Origin: Rachycentron canadum
Lineage: Eukaryota > Chordata > Actinopteri > Carangiformes > Rachycentridae
Length of the DNA: 64,000 bases
Reading direction: 5' to 3'
Assembly: GCA_038496675.1 (NCBI GenBank)
Contig: CM076660.1
Coordinates: 1,925,029 to 1,989,028, forward strand
In this document: positions 23,450 through 34,830 of the stretch, piece by piece
Position numbering within the stretch: the first letter of the stretch is position 1
Layout: each line of letters begins with the position of its first letter
Made by a program: the position numbers and the translations under genes
Notes under the pieces: generated by a model
Database searches by the model: none
The model's input: only the letters and a program-made list of their open reading frames with translations
Told to the model about the DNA's origin: nothing

Positions 23450-23878
23450 ACTGTTGTGTAGTGGCAAACCATTGTGACGTCACCGTTGGTTTGAGAACTG
23501 CCATATGCAGCCATCTTGTTTTTTTGAGACCAGGAGAAACCATATTTCATACCTGTACTCTATCCTGATTGTCAGGCAGGTCGCCATGTGTGATACAGCC
23601 TGTCAGTCATATGGTAGCCACGCCCCCTAATGCATACCCTGCTTTATGGTCTATTTTCCTGTAAATGGGATCATCATTTAAAAATGTTGTAGCGAAGAAG
23701 ACTTAAAAGGAGAGAATGAGACCGTAAAATCATTAGGTAGTAAGTTTGGTGAGAAGTAGGGCCATTTTCCCATAGCTTTCAATGCAATCTGACTTTTTTT
23801 TACAACCAGTGGAGTCGCCTTTAAGACACTTCAGCATTGGCTTCACTTTTCAGTGGCGGAGTTTACATCCACTTTTAT
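23450..23878 (-). mobile_element. CRE-bearing repeat, copy B, nested in a SINE
   Basis: In reverse orientation to copy A, this runs from the TGACGTCA end (23475-23482) through GTAGCCACGCCCCCTAATGC, TTTATGGTCTATTTTCCTGT, GAGAAGTAGGGCCATTTTCC and ACCAGTGGAGTCGCC to a terminal TTTACATCCACTTTTAT. It separates the head and tail of one SINE, so it entered after the SINE did. Ends are placed to about 10 bases. Confidence 0.75.
23475..23482. promoter_or_regulatory. CRE palindrome in repeat copy B
   Basis: TGACGTCA, the full CREB/ATF palindrome, at the same repeat position as in copies C, D and F. Confidence 0.5.
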
Positions 23879-23935
23879 CTATCTATCCATCATCCTGTCC
23901 AATAAAAGTGTAAAACACCCCAAAAATATCAATAT
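23879..23935 (+). mobile_element. tRNA-derived SINE, 3' tail
   Basis: CATCCTGTCCAATAAAAGTG followed by TAAAACACCCCAAAAAT matches the tail expected for the SINE whose head is at 23339-23446. The two parts have the same orientation and are separated by about 430 bases of inserted repeat. Confidence 0.7.
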
Positions 23936-26900
23936 TGGAAAAAATGTTAAAATACAAACTGATTGGCTTTTTGATTGGACCCATCACTGTGATAAGACAA
24001 TGATGAACCACATCGTTGCTACATCCAAGTCAAAAACTGGAGCATCAACATGGATAACTGGTCAGCAACAGGGACAATTAAAAGGACAGTCAAGAGACAG
24101 ATGCTGCATCAATCTTCCCCCTGCTTTCAAGTTCAGTCCTGAGTGTTTGATCATTACCATGAAAATAAAAAAATGCCCTAAGAACAAGTATTTGGCCCCT
24201 GTATTGTTTCAGGGTCAATGTGGGCCGAAAGCATTTGAGATTTTCAAGTGAACCGTGATTTAGTAAAGGTTAGGAACCACTGATCTTGATGGATTTTGTT
24301 TTATTTGCTATATAAATAGTAAATATAGTAGTCAAATAAAACCTTTTATTTGGAGCTTTGGGCAGCACAAAAAAAAAGTTTTACTTCTTAATGTTATATC
24401 AGGACGTAGGCAGAGTGTGTCAGAGAGAGATAACTCAACACATGCATGAAGAAAACCACATCACTTGAAATGAAATACCTAAAAAACGCATTGAATAAGA
24501 AGGAAAATGAGCACGAAATAAGCAAATGTTTAACTGAACCAACCTTTTCAATGATTTTCTGACCCATGATTCAGAATAACCTTATCAATCTAACGCATGT
24601 GGCGCAGTGGTGAATTTGTAAACCACACACAGAGAAAGAGGTCCGTCCTTGCAGCACCTTTTCAGACAGACCCACTTTGTGTAAAAAGTAAATGCGATAG
24701 AGAGGTCACAGCAGGAGGTCGATGAACGCTACCCTCTCAAAGTCATGTAGCCTTGTGCATTGAAGCTGTGACACAAAAGAATCTCACGTGGCTGAAGAAA
24801 ACTTTTTTTAACAGCGATTAACTGATGGACAAAAAGGACATATCACATTTTAGAAGTTAACAGTTAGTGTCTTCCCTTTCCTCTGATACGTCAGTGACTC
24901 AGCTGTTTATCTGTAAACAGATCTTTTATCTGCAGCGGAGCCAAAAATACCCCAAAAACTCATCTTTTTTTTTTTTTTTTTTTTTTTTTTTCTCGATATT
25001 GCATCCTTTTCTTTCTGTGTGTTTTTGCTGATAACACCGCCGTGCTGTGTTCACCATGACTTGTGCTTTTAATCAGATGTACCTTCCAGCAAATGCAGCT
25101 CCCTCATTAGCATTCGCTGCGTTCACCCCGGTGCACTGCCGGCCGCTCTCGTTCCCACTCGCAGCGCTGTCTTCTTCACTGTAGGATATGATACATAATG
25201 CATGTGCTCCAATGACTCCCATCTCGCTATACCTCTTTTTCCTATTCTACCTCATCTCCCCATCCTGTGGGGATGGGGAGATGTGCATGTTGTGGTGATG
25301 TCATCCTAACTTGATGTCAGATAACTGGGGATGATCTGGTTAAACACAATGATGTGAAAAGAAAGAAAGTTTTTACTGAAAAATAAACTAATTTGGGACA
25401 AATGGAAAGGCTTGACAGTAAAGAATAAAATAACAACATTAGTATTTTTAACATTTGGCAACATTAAGTCTGATCTTGGGTTATTTTGTAGGAATAATAA
25501 CAGTATGTTGTTATGAATAACTTTTAACCTTTGTCCTGTTATGGATCTGGCCATCATTGCACGAGGAAGCAAACTAATGTGGAATGGAAACAAAGGTGAA
25601 CAGTAAATTTTGGGGCCCGTGAATGAGTCAGGAAAGCCTTCTAACATATGGTTAACACTGGAAAAAGTTCTTTTTTAACTCGAACCAAGCAGTTTTGTTA
25701 ATTAGTCAATTAAGTCTAAAAATAAGTATCATCTTCTGTGAAAACAGCTGAGGCTGTCCGTTGATTTCCTGTGAACAAAGACACCGATTTTTATCAGAAT
25801 GTGGTTTTGAGTGTTTCGTCTGACAGTTGCCGACTGTTTGATTTTGACAAGTGATTGACAGTAGCTCGTGTTATTCGATTAGTTGCCTCGCAACAGGCGT
25901 CTGCGATTAAAGGCAGACTGGTGCTCATTTGTCTGTCTTTTCCCTTCACATTCGCTCTTGCTCTCCTCGCGCTTCCGCGCAGGACATCTTGTATGTAGCA
26001 ATAATTCCCTTCAGATCGGAAAATCCATTACCGCCGTTTACTTCTTCTCCCCCTTCCTCTGTCTCAGCGTTTCTCTCTGTGTTTCTCGGCCGTCACAGCG
26101 CTTCTCTCTAAATAAACCTCATCAATCTGCTGCAACAACAAAAGCCTCCGCAGTCTTCAGAGATGGTCCACATCACGCTCTGCTGCACCTCAGACACGGC
26201 GCAGCTCAGGCCTGGAGGTGCGGATTCAGACACAGCAAAACAATCCTCTGACAGATGACGGAGAGCATGTTTCAGGCCAAGATACCTCTATTCAAGGCTG
26301 TAATCTGCACAGTATAAAAAACTAATCTGCCAAATGAGGTTATGGGGGGGTGACAATAGACTTCTGACAAAGAGCTTTTTATTGAAAGAACACGGGGAAA
26401 ACAAAAGTAAGTGTAGTTTAAAGCTGCATGAATGTTTGCCCGCTCATACAAATTGTTTTTTGAACATTTTTTGATATTGAAGACGCAGACAAACAATCTA
26501 TTCTGTTATTTTGGTATAAACCAAGGAGGGAAGAGTCAAATCAGCAGGATTGAAAAGGTTTTTTGGCAGAGCAAAGTGGGGCAAAGTCACGTCCATGTGA
26601 GTTAAAAAGGTTTCGGTTCAACTTGAAATTCACACTGATCCCAAAGGCTGCATGACTCCACTTCATAAACAGACGCAGACAAAAGGAAGAATGGGAGAAA
26701 CTGGTGGAAAATACAAAGAAGTGCAGTTCACAGTCTCTAGTAAAAATACTAGTCCTGCATTCAGATTCCAACTGAGCCATAAATACAGAAGTGACATCTG
26801 ATACGTGAAGTATCAAAAGTAAAAGTAAAACTCGTTCTGCAGACAAATGGTGTATTATTATATAAAACCTGAACACAACACTGTGTTTGGAGCTGGTCAA

Positions 26901-27144
26901 AGGAGTTTAGCTCTGTGGTTCCCAGTTGGACGACCACTGGGAAATTGGCTCCAAGATAATTCTGTACAAAAGGCGACGCGAGGTAACAGGACGACAGCGG
27001 GACAGGGCACAGATTGTTCAAACTGAATTCTTGTGACAAACTAACTCCACAGTGTAAACAGACATTTTGCTCCTTTGCTGCAAACACAAAGTGGATTTCA
27101 GCACTGGTGATCTGATCTGGTGATACTTCCTCTGCTGCCGTCCC
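23936..27144. other. Noncoding, poly-T and hairpin
   Basis: A 27-base T tract lies at 24965-24991. The hairpin at 25253-25283 is listed separately. An open minus-strand frame at 26761-27234 runs into repeat family R and has no recognisable domain, so no gene is called. Confidence 0.45.
25253..25283. repeat. Perfect 13-bp inverted repeat (hairpin)
   Basis: CATCTCCCCATCC and GGATGGGGAGATG flank a five-base loop (TGTGG). The stem is GC-rich with no mismatch. Confidence 0.9.
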
Positions 27145-27490
27145 AACCAGTCCTCCAACCTGCACCAGCCCTCTAATACATCCCACAGGAACTGTACCTG
27201 CCACTGTCACCATGGTTACTATAATATCTGTCATTTCCTGTTTGGGTTGAGGAAAAGATGACGATTTGGGTTAAAGTAAGTACTTTATCAACATCAGACG
27301 ACCTTTGTTAACATGGTTATAATAATAACAACAAACCCTCATGGGTAATGGAAACAACATAAACTGCTACATCCATGTGGGAATCGAACGTTTCTCTCCC
27401 GTGTCATATTCCTTTGTTTTATTGACCCATCCGTCCACCCCAACCTCCACCTGACACGGACTTTATCACTCTATCAACTACATCAACTAC
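27145..27490 (-). mobile_element. Interspersed repeat family R, copy R1
   Basis: Landmarks in order on the plus strand: CCAGTCCTCCAA, CCATGGTTACTATAATA (27210-27226), ATGACGATTTGGGTTAAAGT, the B-box complement GGGAATCGAAC (27379-27389), CTCCCGTGTCATATTCCTTT, GACCCATCCGTCCACCCCAA. The minus strand therefore carries GTTCGATTCCC, an exact Pol III B-box. The element has no coding capacity. Confidence 0.7.
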
Positions 27491-28008
27491 AACACATTAA
27501 GACTGTGTTACTAAATTGTGATCGGGATACACACTTTTTTATTTCTGGGACCACATGAATATCTGGTGTTTTCATATTGCAGATGATGGACGAAGGTAGT
27601 CGACCATATATTAAAGAATAAAACTTGTCTAGACACGTGGGCTGTTGTGAGAGTGTAACACAACAGACACACTGATGATAATGGAAGATACAGAAGAAAA
27701 AGCAGGAAACAGATGCGGTAAAAAAGCTGCGTCGTGCTGATTTCATGACTTTTCACTTTTGTTTACAGTTACAGTCGTACACTTGATGCTCTAAAAACCA
27801 AATGTCCACTTCCAGTTTAGGGTTATAGGAGGTGGTGATTATTCTGGAAAATAAAATTGTCTTTATTTTTTTTAATGGTGGAGTCGGTGCAAAAGCCACT
27901 AATGGAAGCTGCGCCGCCCACGCTTACTATTTGAAAATAGCTGCTGTGATGCTCATTAGCATTCATTTCATGCAGGAAGGAAAGCAAGATAAAGAGGGAG
28001 ATGGAGAT
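27491..28008. other. Noncoding, no feature recognised
   Basis: Nothing supported between family R copy R1 and the LINE-like tail. Confidence 0.45.
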
Positions 28009-28410
28009 TCAGGTTCAGACAACTTTATTGATCCCAACAAGGGCAATTCATTTGCAGCTTCCCCAGTCCACACACAGGACTCCAGCACTCAGAGGCAGAG
28101 GCAACATATCAGCATACACAGGTCAGTACGAAGGAACCATGAGGATAAAACATTTTGCTATAGTTCACAAATAAATAACCGACATGAGGAAATAAATAAC
28201 AGACAGGATCATTTCAGTGAAAACCATCAGTGTTTAGCAGCCTGAAAGCAGAGGGAATAGAAGACCTGGAGCTGCAGCTTTTTCTCCTGAGGGAACCGTT
28301 ACAGCGCCGGCCTCAGGGCATTATAGTGAATTCACTGGACAGAAAACGGTCAGACTGGCCGATGGTTCTTTTTGCCTGTTTCTCCCAAAGGGAGCAGAAG
28401 TCTCTCTGCT
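28009..28410 (-). mobile_element. LINE 3' end (reverse transcriptase C-terminus and tail)
   Basis: On the minus strand the element ends GGGATCAATAAAGTTGTCTG, a LINE-type tail with an AATAAA signal. About 190 bases upstream (28226-28260) a short frame reads IPSAFRLLNTD, preceded by basic residues. This resembles the extreme C-terminus of fish LINE ORFs that end in NSFIPSAIRLLN-type motifs. Upstream frames are interrupted, so only a 5'-truncated, mutated copy remains. The clade is unresolved. Confidence 0.65.
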
Positions 28411-29882
28411 GGACTCCAATTACATAGGAGCAAACTTCCATTTCATTTCACACCATTTAGCCTCTTCTTGCCCTTCATACACCCATTTACCTCATTGAAG
28501 CAGCAACTACATGAGAAAGTAAGATAAAGATAAAGATTACACCGTCATCGGAGAATTTCACAAGATATCTGCCCCCCTGGTTTTGCATCACCCAACCAGC
28601 ATCAGCTTGGTTGGTAAACTGTCAGTGGTCTCATTTGCATCAACTAGATCTTTTAAAATCTCAAACTCTTTTTTAGGGCAAGAGAAGTTGTGAGACTGAC
28701 AGGATTACTGCCAGTGTTGGATGTGGAGACACGGACTGCTGGACCCAGGTTGAGTCCGTACCTACTGAGAGACAGATTCAGTATACTTCACCTTCCCCTG
28801 AAATAAGAGCTCCATCAGCCAGATGGTGGCGTTGTAATTATAGGCAGTTTAGTAAAGGCCACGCCCCTCACACCATTTGTCTGGCTGACATGAAATTCAA
28901 CACACACAAGTCCAGCAGAGATGTGTTCGGGTCGCTGACGGAAGATCGAGGGGTTCATTTTCTGGCAAACGTGTTCCATCGCAATCAAGCTGGTTTCAGA
29001 TCTGCTCCGCGCAATCGTAGGAAAACTGAGTCTATATTGATGAGGTTCAGGTCGGCGTGGTGGATGAGGCCATAGTTACACTCCTGATACCAGGCCCAAC
29101 AAGATTTGGTATAAAGTGTTTGTAGCAGGATGAACGCAGGCTAATAAAGGGCTGCACAATGACAGTATTTTGTTTCATATTTGAGAAAAAAAAAAAGGTA
29201 AAAATGCAAATATTTGAGCCAAATGACACATCCAGTTATGTGGACTATTAGAAGTAAAAGGCAGAAGTTATTTTTCATATTTTTCACTACTTTTTCCATC
29301 AACATAATTATTCCCAGACACCACCCAAGCTTTTTAATTCCCGACATTTAACCACGCCATTGCCATAATAATGTGGCAGCTATGCACAGATTTAACAGCA
29401 ACAGCAAAGAAATAAAGTTGTCATTAAAATTAAAAAGTATGAGTGAGTTCAATTCCACTGTTTGAGAATTGTGTCAAACCTCGACATGAAGTTTCACATG
29501 GACAGGGTGTAGACACCCGCAGTGTACACAGGCAGGCAGAGACACACACAACGGTCCACACAGCCACACACGAGTTAGATAACGCGTTAAAGTGAAGGAC
29601 TGGTCATAATTTCACCGGAGCCAGTGGAGCATCTTCCGAGGTTAAAATGTCGACTACTCTGGGCGACTTCAATCTGCCACGGTGCTGCTGGAGCAGAGGA
29701 AGCCTCGCCTCTGCCCAATCTAATCTTCACTGTAATCCACAGCCCAACTGCTTTCCCAGCGCCACCATCTGCACCCACCACCCTGACCGTTTGGCAGCAG
29801 AGGAAAAAAAAAAAGAAAAGCACAGAAGTGGTCAAAGAAGCTAGATCTTGTCACTTAGCGCCCGGTGGAGCAGGCTGCCTGG
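28411..29882. other. Noncoding, no feature recognised
   Basis: Short A-rich tracts lie near 29186-29197 and 29806-29818. Overlapping open frames at 29587-29890 have no recognisable domain. Confidence 0.4.
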
Positions 29883-29975
29883 AACTTTAATGGATTCGTC
29901 TCGCTTAATACCAAAGCTCAAGGTCGAGGGAGGCTACATAATTGTGTTTGTGGAGGGAAGGGGTTAAGAAACTCA
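29883..29975 (+). repeat. Outlying copy of the 31-kb degenerate repeat
   Basis: AACTTTAATGGATTCGTCTC and GCTTAATACC match ACTTTAATGGATTAGTCTCA and CTCATTACGC at 31411-31440. They are followed at a similar distance by a GGGAAGGGGTTAAGAA block resembling the GG(G)TTATCAAG block of the 31-kb units. Confidence 0.45.
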
Positions 29976-31312
29976 GACAGTGGTCTGAGCAGGGAGCAGT
30001 CACAGATGCAAAAAGTTGTCATCGTCTAAGATATGACAATAGTTTCAAATTAACAGGGAATTAACTGACTGTGTGTCATGTGAAAGACATTGTTCTGCGT
30101 GGTTCGGTCTGAGGCTGAGATGCCAACAATTGATTGTTCCGCCCTCACGCCCAATATAAACCTTCTGCAAAAAAACCACAGCCTACGTGACGTATTTCTG
30201 TACAGATTCGGATGAGTCAAACGCAGGCATTACAGCACAGAAGAAAATAAACAGCGATGACTGACACACAGAGGAATTAGATGTGAAAAAGTTTAACATC
30301 ACAACACATGAAATGCAAGGGTAAGCTATGCCATGCACGCGCAGTGTGTGTGGTGGGTCAGGTGTAGTGTGGTAAAAATGTGAGATTGGATCAATGAGAT
30401 CAATGAGGCGGATGTGATTGTAGGTTGGGGCCTGACAGCGAAAACAACCACAGCAGTTTAGTCTTTACAGCTGATCCAAGCCAGCACCAACATGGAGTTT
30501 GTTATCAAGTCAGTGTGTATCTGGCCCAGACTGCACACTCCCGCGGGTGGGTGTAGCCTCTGGTTCATGTCAACCTCGTCTCCAGCAGAAAGCGACGGCC
30601 GTTTTCAGCTGAACTGCCCTGAGGAGTCCCAGCGTTCAATACCCACGCAGCGCCGGACAGACCAAAGCATAGCCAAGAGGAGAGTGAACATTGGCCATAA
30701 ACAAGGCTCAAAGTGAGTGAGATGGTCAGTTTGTGTTTGTCTGTAAACATTTGACTTTGTCGCTCTCTACACGACATCAACACTCTTTTCACGCCCCCTT
30801 AATGTCACCTAACAACAAGACTTAACTATGGTCACGATAACCTGCTGCACAAATGACGTACAGGCTCAGTTTTTACAGGACAGCATCAGCTGTGAGGAGT
30901 ATTGGACCAAAAGCCCCAACCCCCACCTTTCTGATTGGACAGAAGCTAAAGGGAAACATCTCTGCACTGCTGCCAGACTATTCAACAAGTCTGGGCCACT
31001 TGAGCCTTTGACAATAAAAAAATATCACAAAATAGATATGTACTCTGACTTGAACCTCGCAACTCTGCTGCACCTTCAAGTGGCGTTATCTCTACAAGCG
31101 AACAAGTAGGAACAAGAGACAGTCTCACTGGGGCAAGATGGATTTGCATTGGATCTGAAAAGGAAAAAGCTGATGCTAAAACAAATCTCACAGACGGGGT
31201 GAACTATTAACAGCCAATTCAATCATGTAGTGTACGCGTAAAGGTTCAGATTTCAAAGTGAGGACATGCAGGACATTAGATTAGTATGATGATTGTACCT
31301 CTCACTTTGGAG
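29976..31312. other. Noncoding, no feature recognised
   Basis: No repeat or exon is supported. Confidence 0.4.
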
Positions 31313-31690
31313 AGGGGTTATCACGACCTTACAAGAGCGATATTTTCATTTGGAAAACAGCTCAAGGTTTATCAGTGTGTACAGAGCTTTTTAAACTGAT
31401 ACACCTTGAAACTTTAATGGATTAGTCTCACTCATTACGCTGTCTGCCTGCTCTACTTACCAAGATACATGTTTATCTTTGAGAAGGAGAGAAGGTTATC
31501 AAGCTCGGGGTAAATTATTTTACCTGTGGCTCTGGAGCTTTATGGTGATATTCAAGGTGAGGGAAAATTGAAATTTTAATGAATAAGTTCCACACGCTAC
31601 ATTATGGTGGTTTACGCACATAGATGGGTGAGGCTGAGGGAATAACAGGGGTTATCAAGATAAGGATAAATCATACGATATGAAGCAACT
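31313..31690 (+). repeat. Degenerate tandem units of about 160-180 bp
   Basis: Two well-matched units can be aligned by eye. GAGCTTT...CTTGAAACTTTAATGGATT...ACGCT...GAGAAGGTTATCAAGCTCGG corresponds to GAGCTTT...ATTGAAATTTTAATGAATA...ACGCT...GGGGTTATCAAGATAAGG. A third end (GGGGTTATCACGACC at 31314) starts the series. The GGTTATCA blocks begin near 31315, 31493 and 31651. The units are strongly diverged, so the duplication is old. Confidence 0.55.
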
Positions 31691-32429
31691 GTCGTCATCC
31701 GAGACTGAAACTTTGCTTTTAAAACTTCACACTATTCAACCAGCTGTGACAACACACCCACTGAAACACAGCAACACCTGCATTCCCAGAGAGACAGAGG
31801 AGCGATTGAATAAATGAATGAAACAGCGAAGGAGAAGTGACAGGCCGCGTTGGTCCAAGTTGAGCGTTTGGTACCGGTGTGGCTGTGGAAAGCTCTGAGG
31901 CCGGAGCGACAAATGTAATCTGGGGGAAGATGAGACGGCTACGAAAACCCAACACGGTCTCACAAAGCAACACAATAAAGCACAGCGAGGCAGCTACAGC
32001 TCCTCGGGGACGGGGAGGAAAACAGCAGTGAGTTGTAGCTGTCAGGCAGCTGAAGGTCAGCTGCACTTTGCATCCTGAGTCCATCACTTAAATGCACGTT
32101 TTTACACATCGGTTAATGTCAGAGAGGAAATACTGTGCAGTCAATTCTCTGAACCAGTGACTTAAATCTTCACTTAATTAAAGCTGTGAGCGGAAGAGAT
32201 ACATACATCTCAATACAGCCAAACCTTTTAAATAGTGTCTGTGGGAGTTGCAGTAAACAGTTTTACAGAGTAGCTCTGCTAAGTGTTGGTTGATGAATTT
32301 GAAGCTGCTTTAATCAATTTTGGCCAGAGTTCAAAATGTCAAGTCAGGATACACATCTAACACAAATCATTGAAGAGGATATCATAGAATCAGATACCGC
32401 TAATGTCACTGCAAAGGTACAGTTGACAG
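31691..32429. other. Noncoding, no feature recognised
   Basis: No supported repeat or exon. Confidence 0.4.
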
Positions 32430-32990
32430 TGTAAGTAAGGAGCATTTATTTATATAGCACCTTCCACAGATAGAAGTGCTTTACATCATCAAAAGTACTA
32501 AAGTTTAAGAAGAAAAAGGACAAAAAAAAGAGCACTATAATCAATAAAAAGCTATAAAACCAAAAGAGAGCAGTTATTCAGAGAGACTGTGCTTCAAGAA
32601 AGTGTCACAGGAGCCTATGGATAACAAGGATGGGGGAGAAAATACAATAGTTTGGATGTCACGGTTTGAAGAGCACGGTCACCTCTGGTTTTATAACAGG
32701 TTTGAGTGACGGTCAGTAATTTTTGCTCAGCAGACCCAAGAGCTCGATAAGGTCGTATAAGGGAGGAGGAGGTCAGCAATATATTGGGCTGTTCGATCAT
32801 GCAAAGGGTGGACACAGAATTTGATTAGGAGCTAATGGAGTGAGGATTAAACTGGTACGATGTGTGATCTCGTGTTCATTCCAGTTAGAAGTTGGGCAGC
32901 TGCATTTTGGACAGTTTGATTTGGTGAAGAGGTTTGAGTCAAACAGACAAACAAAGTGTTTCTCTCATCTCAATTTGGCAATGTTGGAAA
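32430..32990. repeat. Interspersed repeat (TTTATTTATATAGCACC type)
   Basis: It opens with GCATTTATTTATATAGCACC and AAGTGCTTTACATCATC. It then passes TTTGAAGAGCACGGTCACCT, a GCTCGATAAGGTCGTATAAG stretch and GGGCAGCTGCATTTTGGACA, the landmark order of a high-copy fish repeat. The part around 60380-60560 is related in its later section (GGACAAGGCCCTTTAGTGCT). The class is uncertain. Confidence 0.65.
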
Positions 32991-34420
32991 AAAGGTGAGC
33001 TCGTAACCTGACTCACGATTATCGAATAACACGAAGATGACGCCTACATTTCTGAGGTTAGGTTTATAATGCTTGATACTCAAGTTTAAAATTTCAGGAG
33101 CAATTATTCTGTCTTATTTGCATTTAAATGAAGGCAGTTATTATCCATCCAATTATTAACTCATTTAAAACGTTCATTTAAAAATGACAATTTAAAATAG
33201 CAGTACAACTAGATATCGCCAGCATAAAAATGATGAGCGTTAATGCTATAGCAGTTAATAATCTGTCCAACGAGGACAACATAGGACCCAGAGCACACAC
33301 ATAGAGAAGCAATGCCTCGACTCTAACAGTATACACCCCATAACAATACTGTTTCCTTGTTAGCAAACTGTTTCGTGCACACTCAGCGGACACAGAGCAG
33401 CATTACCATTCATACTTTGTGTATTCACAATATCGAATCTTCTCTGAGCTCTGGTTTGGTCTCCACCGACTCCTGGGTTTCCAAATGCTCCACCATATTC
33501 ACCGGCTTCTTTCTGTCTTGGTCTGTCAGCTGTTTGGGGCAATGTGGGTACCACAAGACTGAACACAGCGGTAAATGTGTTCTATTACGAAAACCACAAA
33601 CTAAATAGGGGAAAACTCTCCCATGAGATCCAGAATTGATGATAAATCTCTGATGTCAGCTGAAGGAATGACTCCTCTTGCAGAACTGATATGAGGAATT
33701 TCCTTTTGTGGCTATTGGTGAATAAACTGAACCAGATTCTGCAGAACTACATCACTGTCGATAATCTTTTTGTCCATATTCAGGGACACTGAGAAAGAAA
33801 CCTGTTTAGATTCTCTGCGATACCGAGAAAAAGAGTCCTACGGGGAAGAGATTAAAAATAGATGTATGACTGGGGGAACTTCAACAGGGGATATCACTGT
33901 ACGCATGGGTACTGCAGGTTAGACGGACAATAAAAGCGCTGGAGCATGAAAATGTGATACCAACAAAAGCTGCTGCTACTCTCGACACACAAAGATGCTG
34001 GAATGGTTGTGTGTCAGGACAGACTACATTAAAAGGGTTTAAGAAAGAAGCTCTGCAGCGGTGTACTTCAGGCTGTGCAGACAAAATGGAAATTATGGAT
34101 GTGAATCAGATAATGTCATAAAAATGTAAAAATGACCTTGGGTAGATGAAGGGTACTGTATTTTACATAGCCTGCACAGCAGCCTTTGACTCCAGGGACG
34201 ACTGCATGATGCTGACTCAAAAAGAAATATCTGTCAGCAGCGCTTTAATAATTCAAAGTCAAGCTAAAGTTAACTTGAAAGTGGTGGTTTAATTGAGATG
34301 CAATTGGTGCATGATTGTCAGATACTAATTGTTAGAGACACAGAGAATTTTTTTTTTCAATTCAAGGATCAATTTTAACTCGACTCAATTAACAGCTGCC
34401 TCAGCCTGACTCAACCCATC
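32991..34420. other. Noncoding, possible repeat remnant
   Basis: GAGCTCTGGTTTGGTCTCCA near 33448-33467 looks like a fragment of a dispersed element, but I cannot define its limits. No exon is supported. Confidence 0.4.
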
Positions 34421-34830
34421 GGGCTGTAGTGAAGTGAAGCCAGTGAGGAAGTACCTTCACTCTGCTTCCTATCTAATGACCAGCAGGGGGCGACTCCATT
34501 GGTTGTACTGGTTGTCTGTTTTTATTGAAGTCTACAGAAACTTCTATAATAACTTCTCCCTTGATTTATTAGCTCAGAAAACATTTTCCTAATGAGTTCA
34601 TGGAAAATAGACCATAAAGCAGGGGATTAATTAGGGGGCGTGGCTACTGTGTGATTGACAGACTGCACCACACAATCAGGATAGAGCACAGAGCAGGTCA
34701 GCTCCACCCCTCACTCCTCCTCGGCTCCACCTTCTCCTCCAAATATGGTTTCTAAAAAAAAAAAAAATAGATTGCAAATGGCAGTTGAGAAACGGGTGAC
34801 GTCATGGTAGGGGGCCACTTGGCTCAACCT
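34421..34830 (+). mobile_element. CRE-bearing repeat, copy C
   Basis: Same orientation as copy A: CAGCAGGGGGCGACTCCATT, TTGATTTATTAGCTCAGAAA, AGACCATAAAGCAGGGGATT, AGGGGGCGTGGCTACTGTGT, GATTGACAG, then a CTCCACCCCTCACTCCTCCT block, an A run, and TGACGTCA at 34797-34804. It retains the GAGGAGTGAGG section that copies A, B and E lack. Confidence 0.8.
34797..34804. promoter_or_regulatory. CRE palindrome in repeat copy C
   Basis: TGACGTCA, exact, near the right end of the repeat. Confidence 0.5.

Noticed and set aside
26761..27234. 157-codon open frame, minus strand
   Set aside because: Its N-terminal part is translated from repeat family R, and sister copies encode unrelated peptides in the same region.
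29587..29890. Overlapping open frames, possible exon
   Set aside because: No conserved protein features and no consistent splice sites; the two plus-strand frames overlap in different phases.
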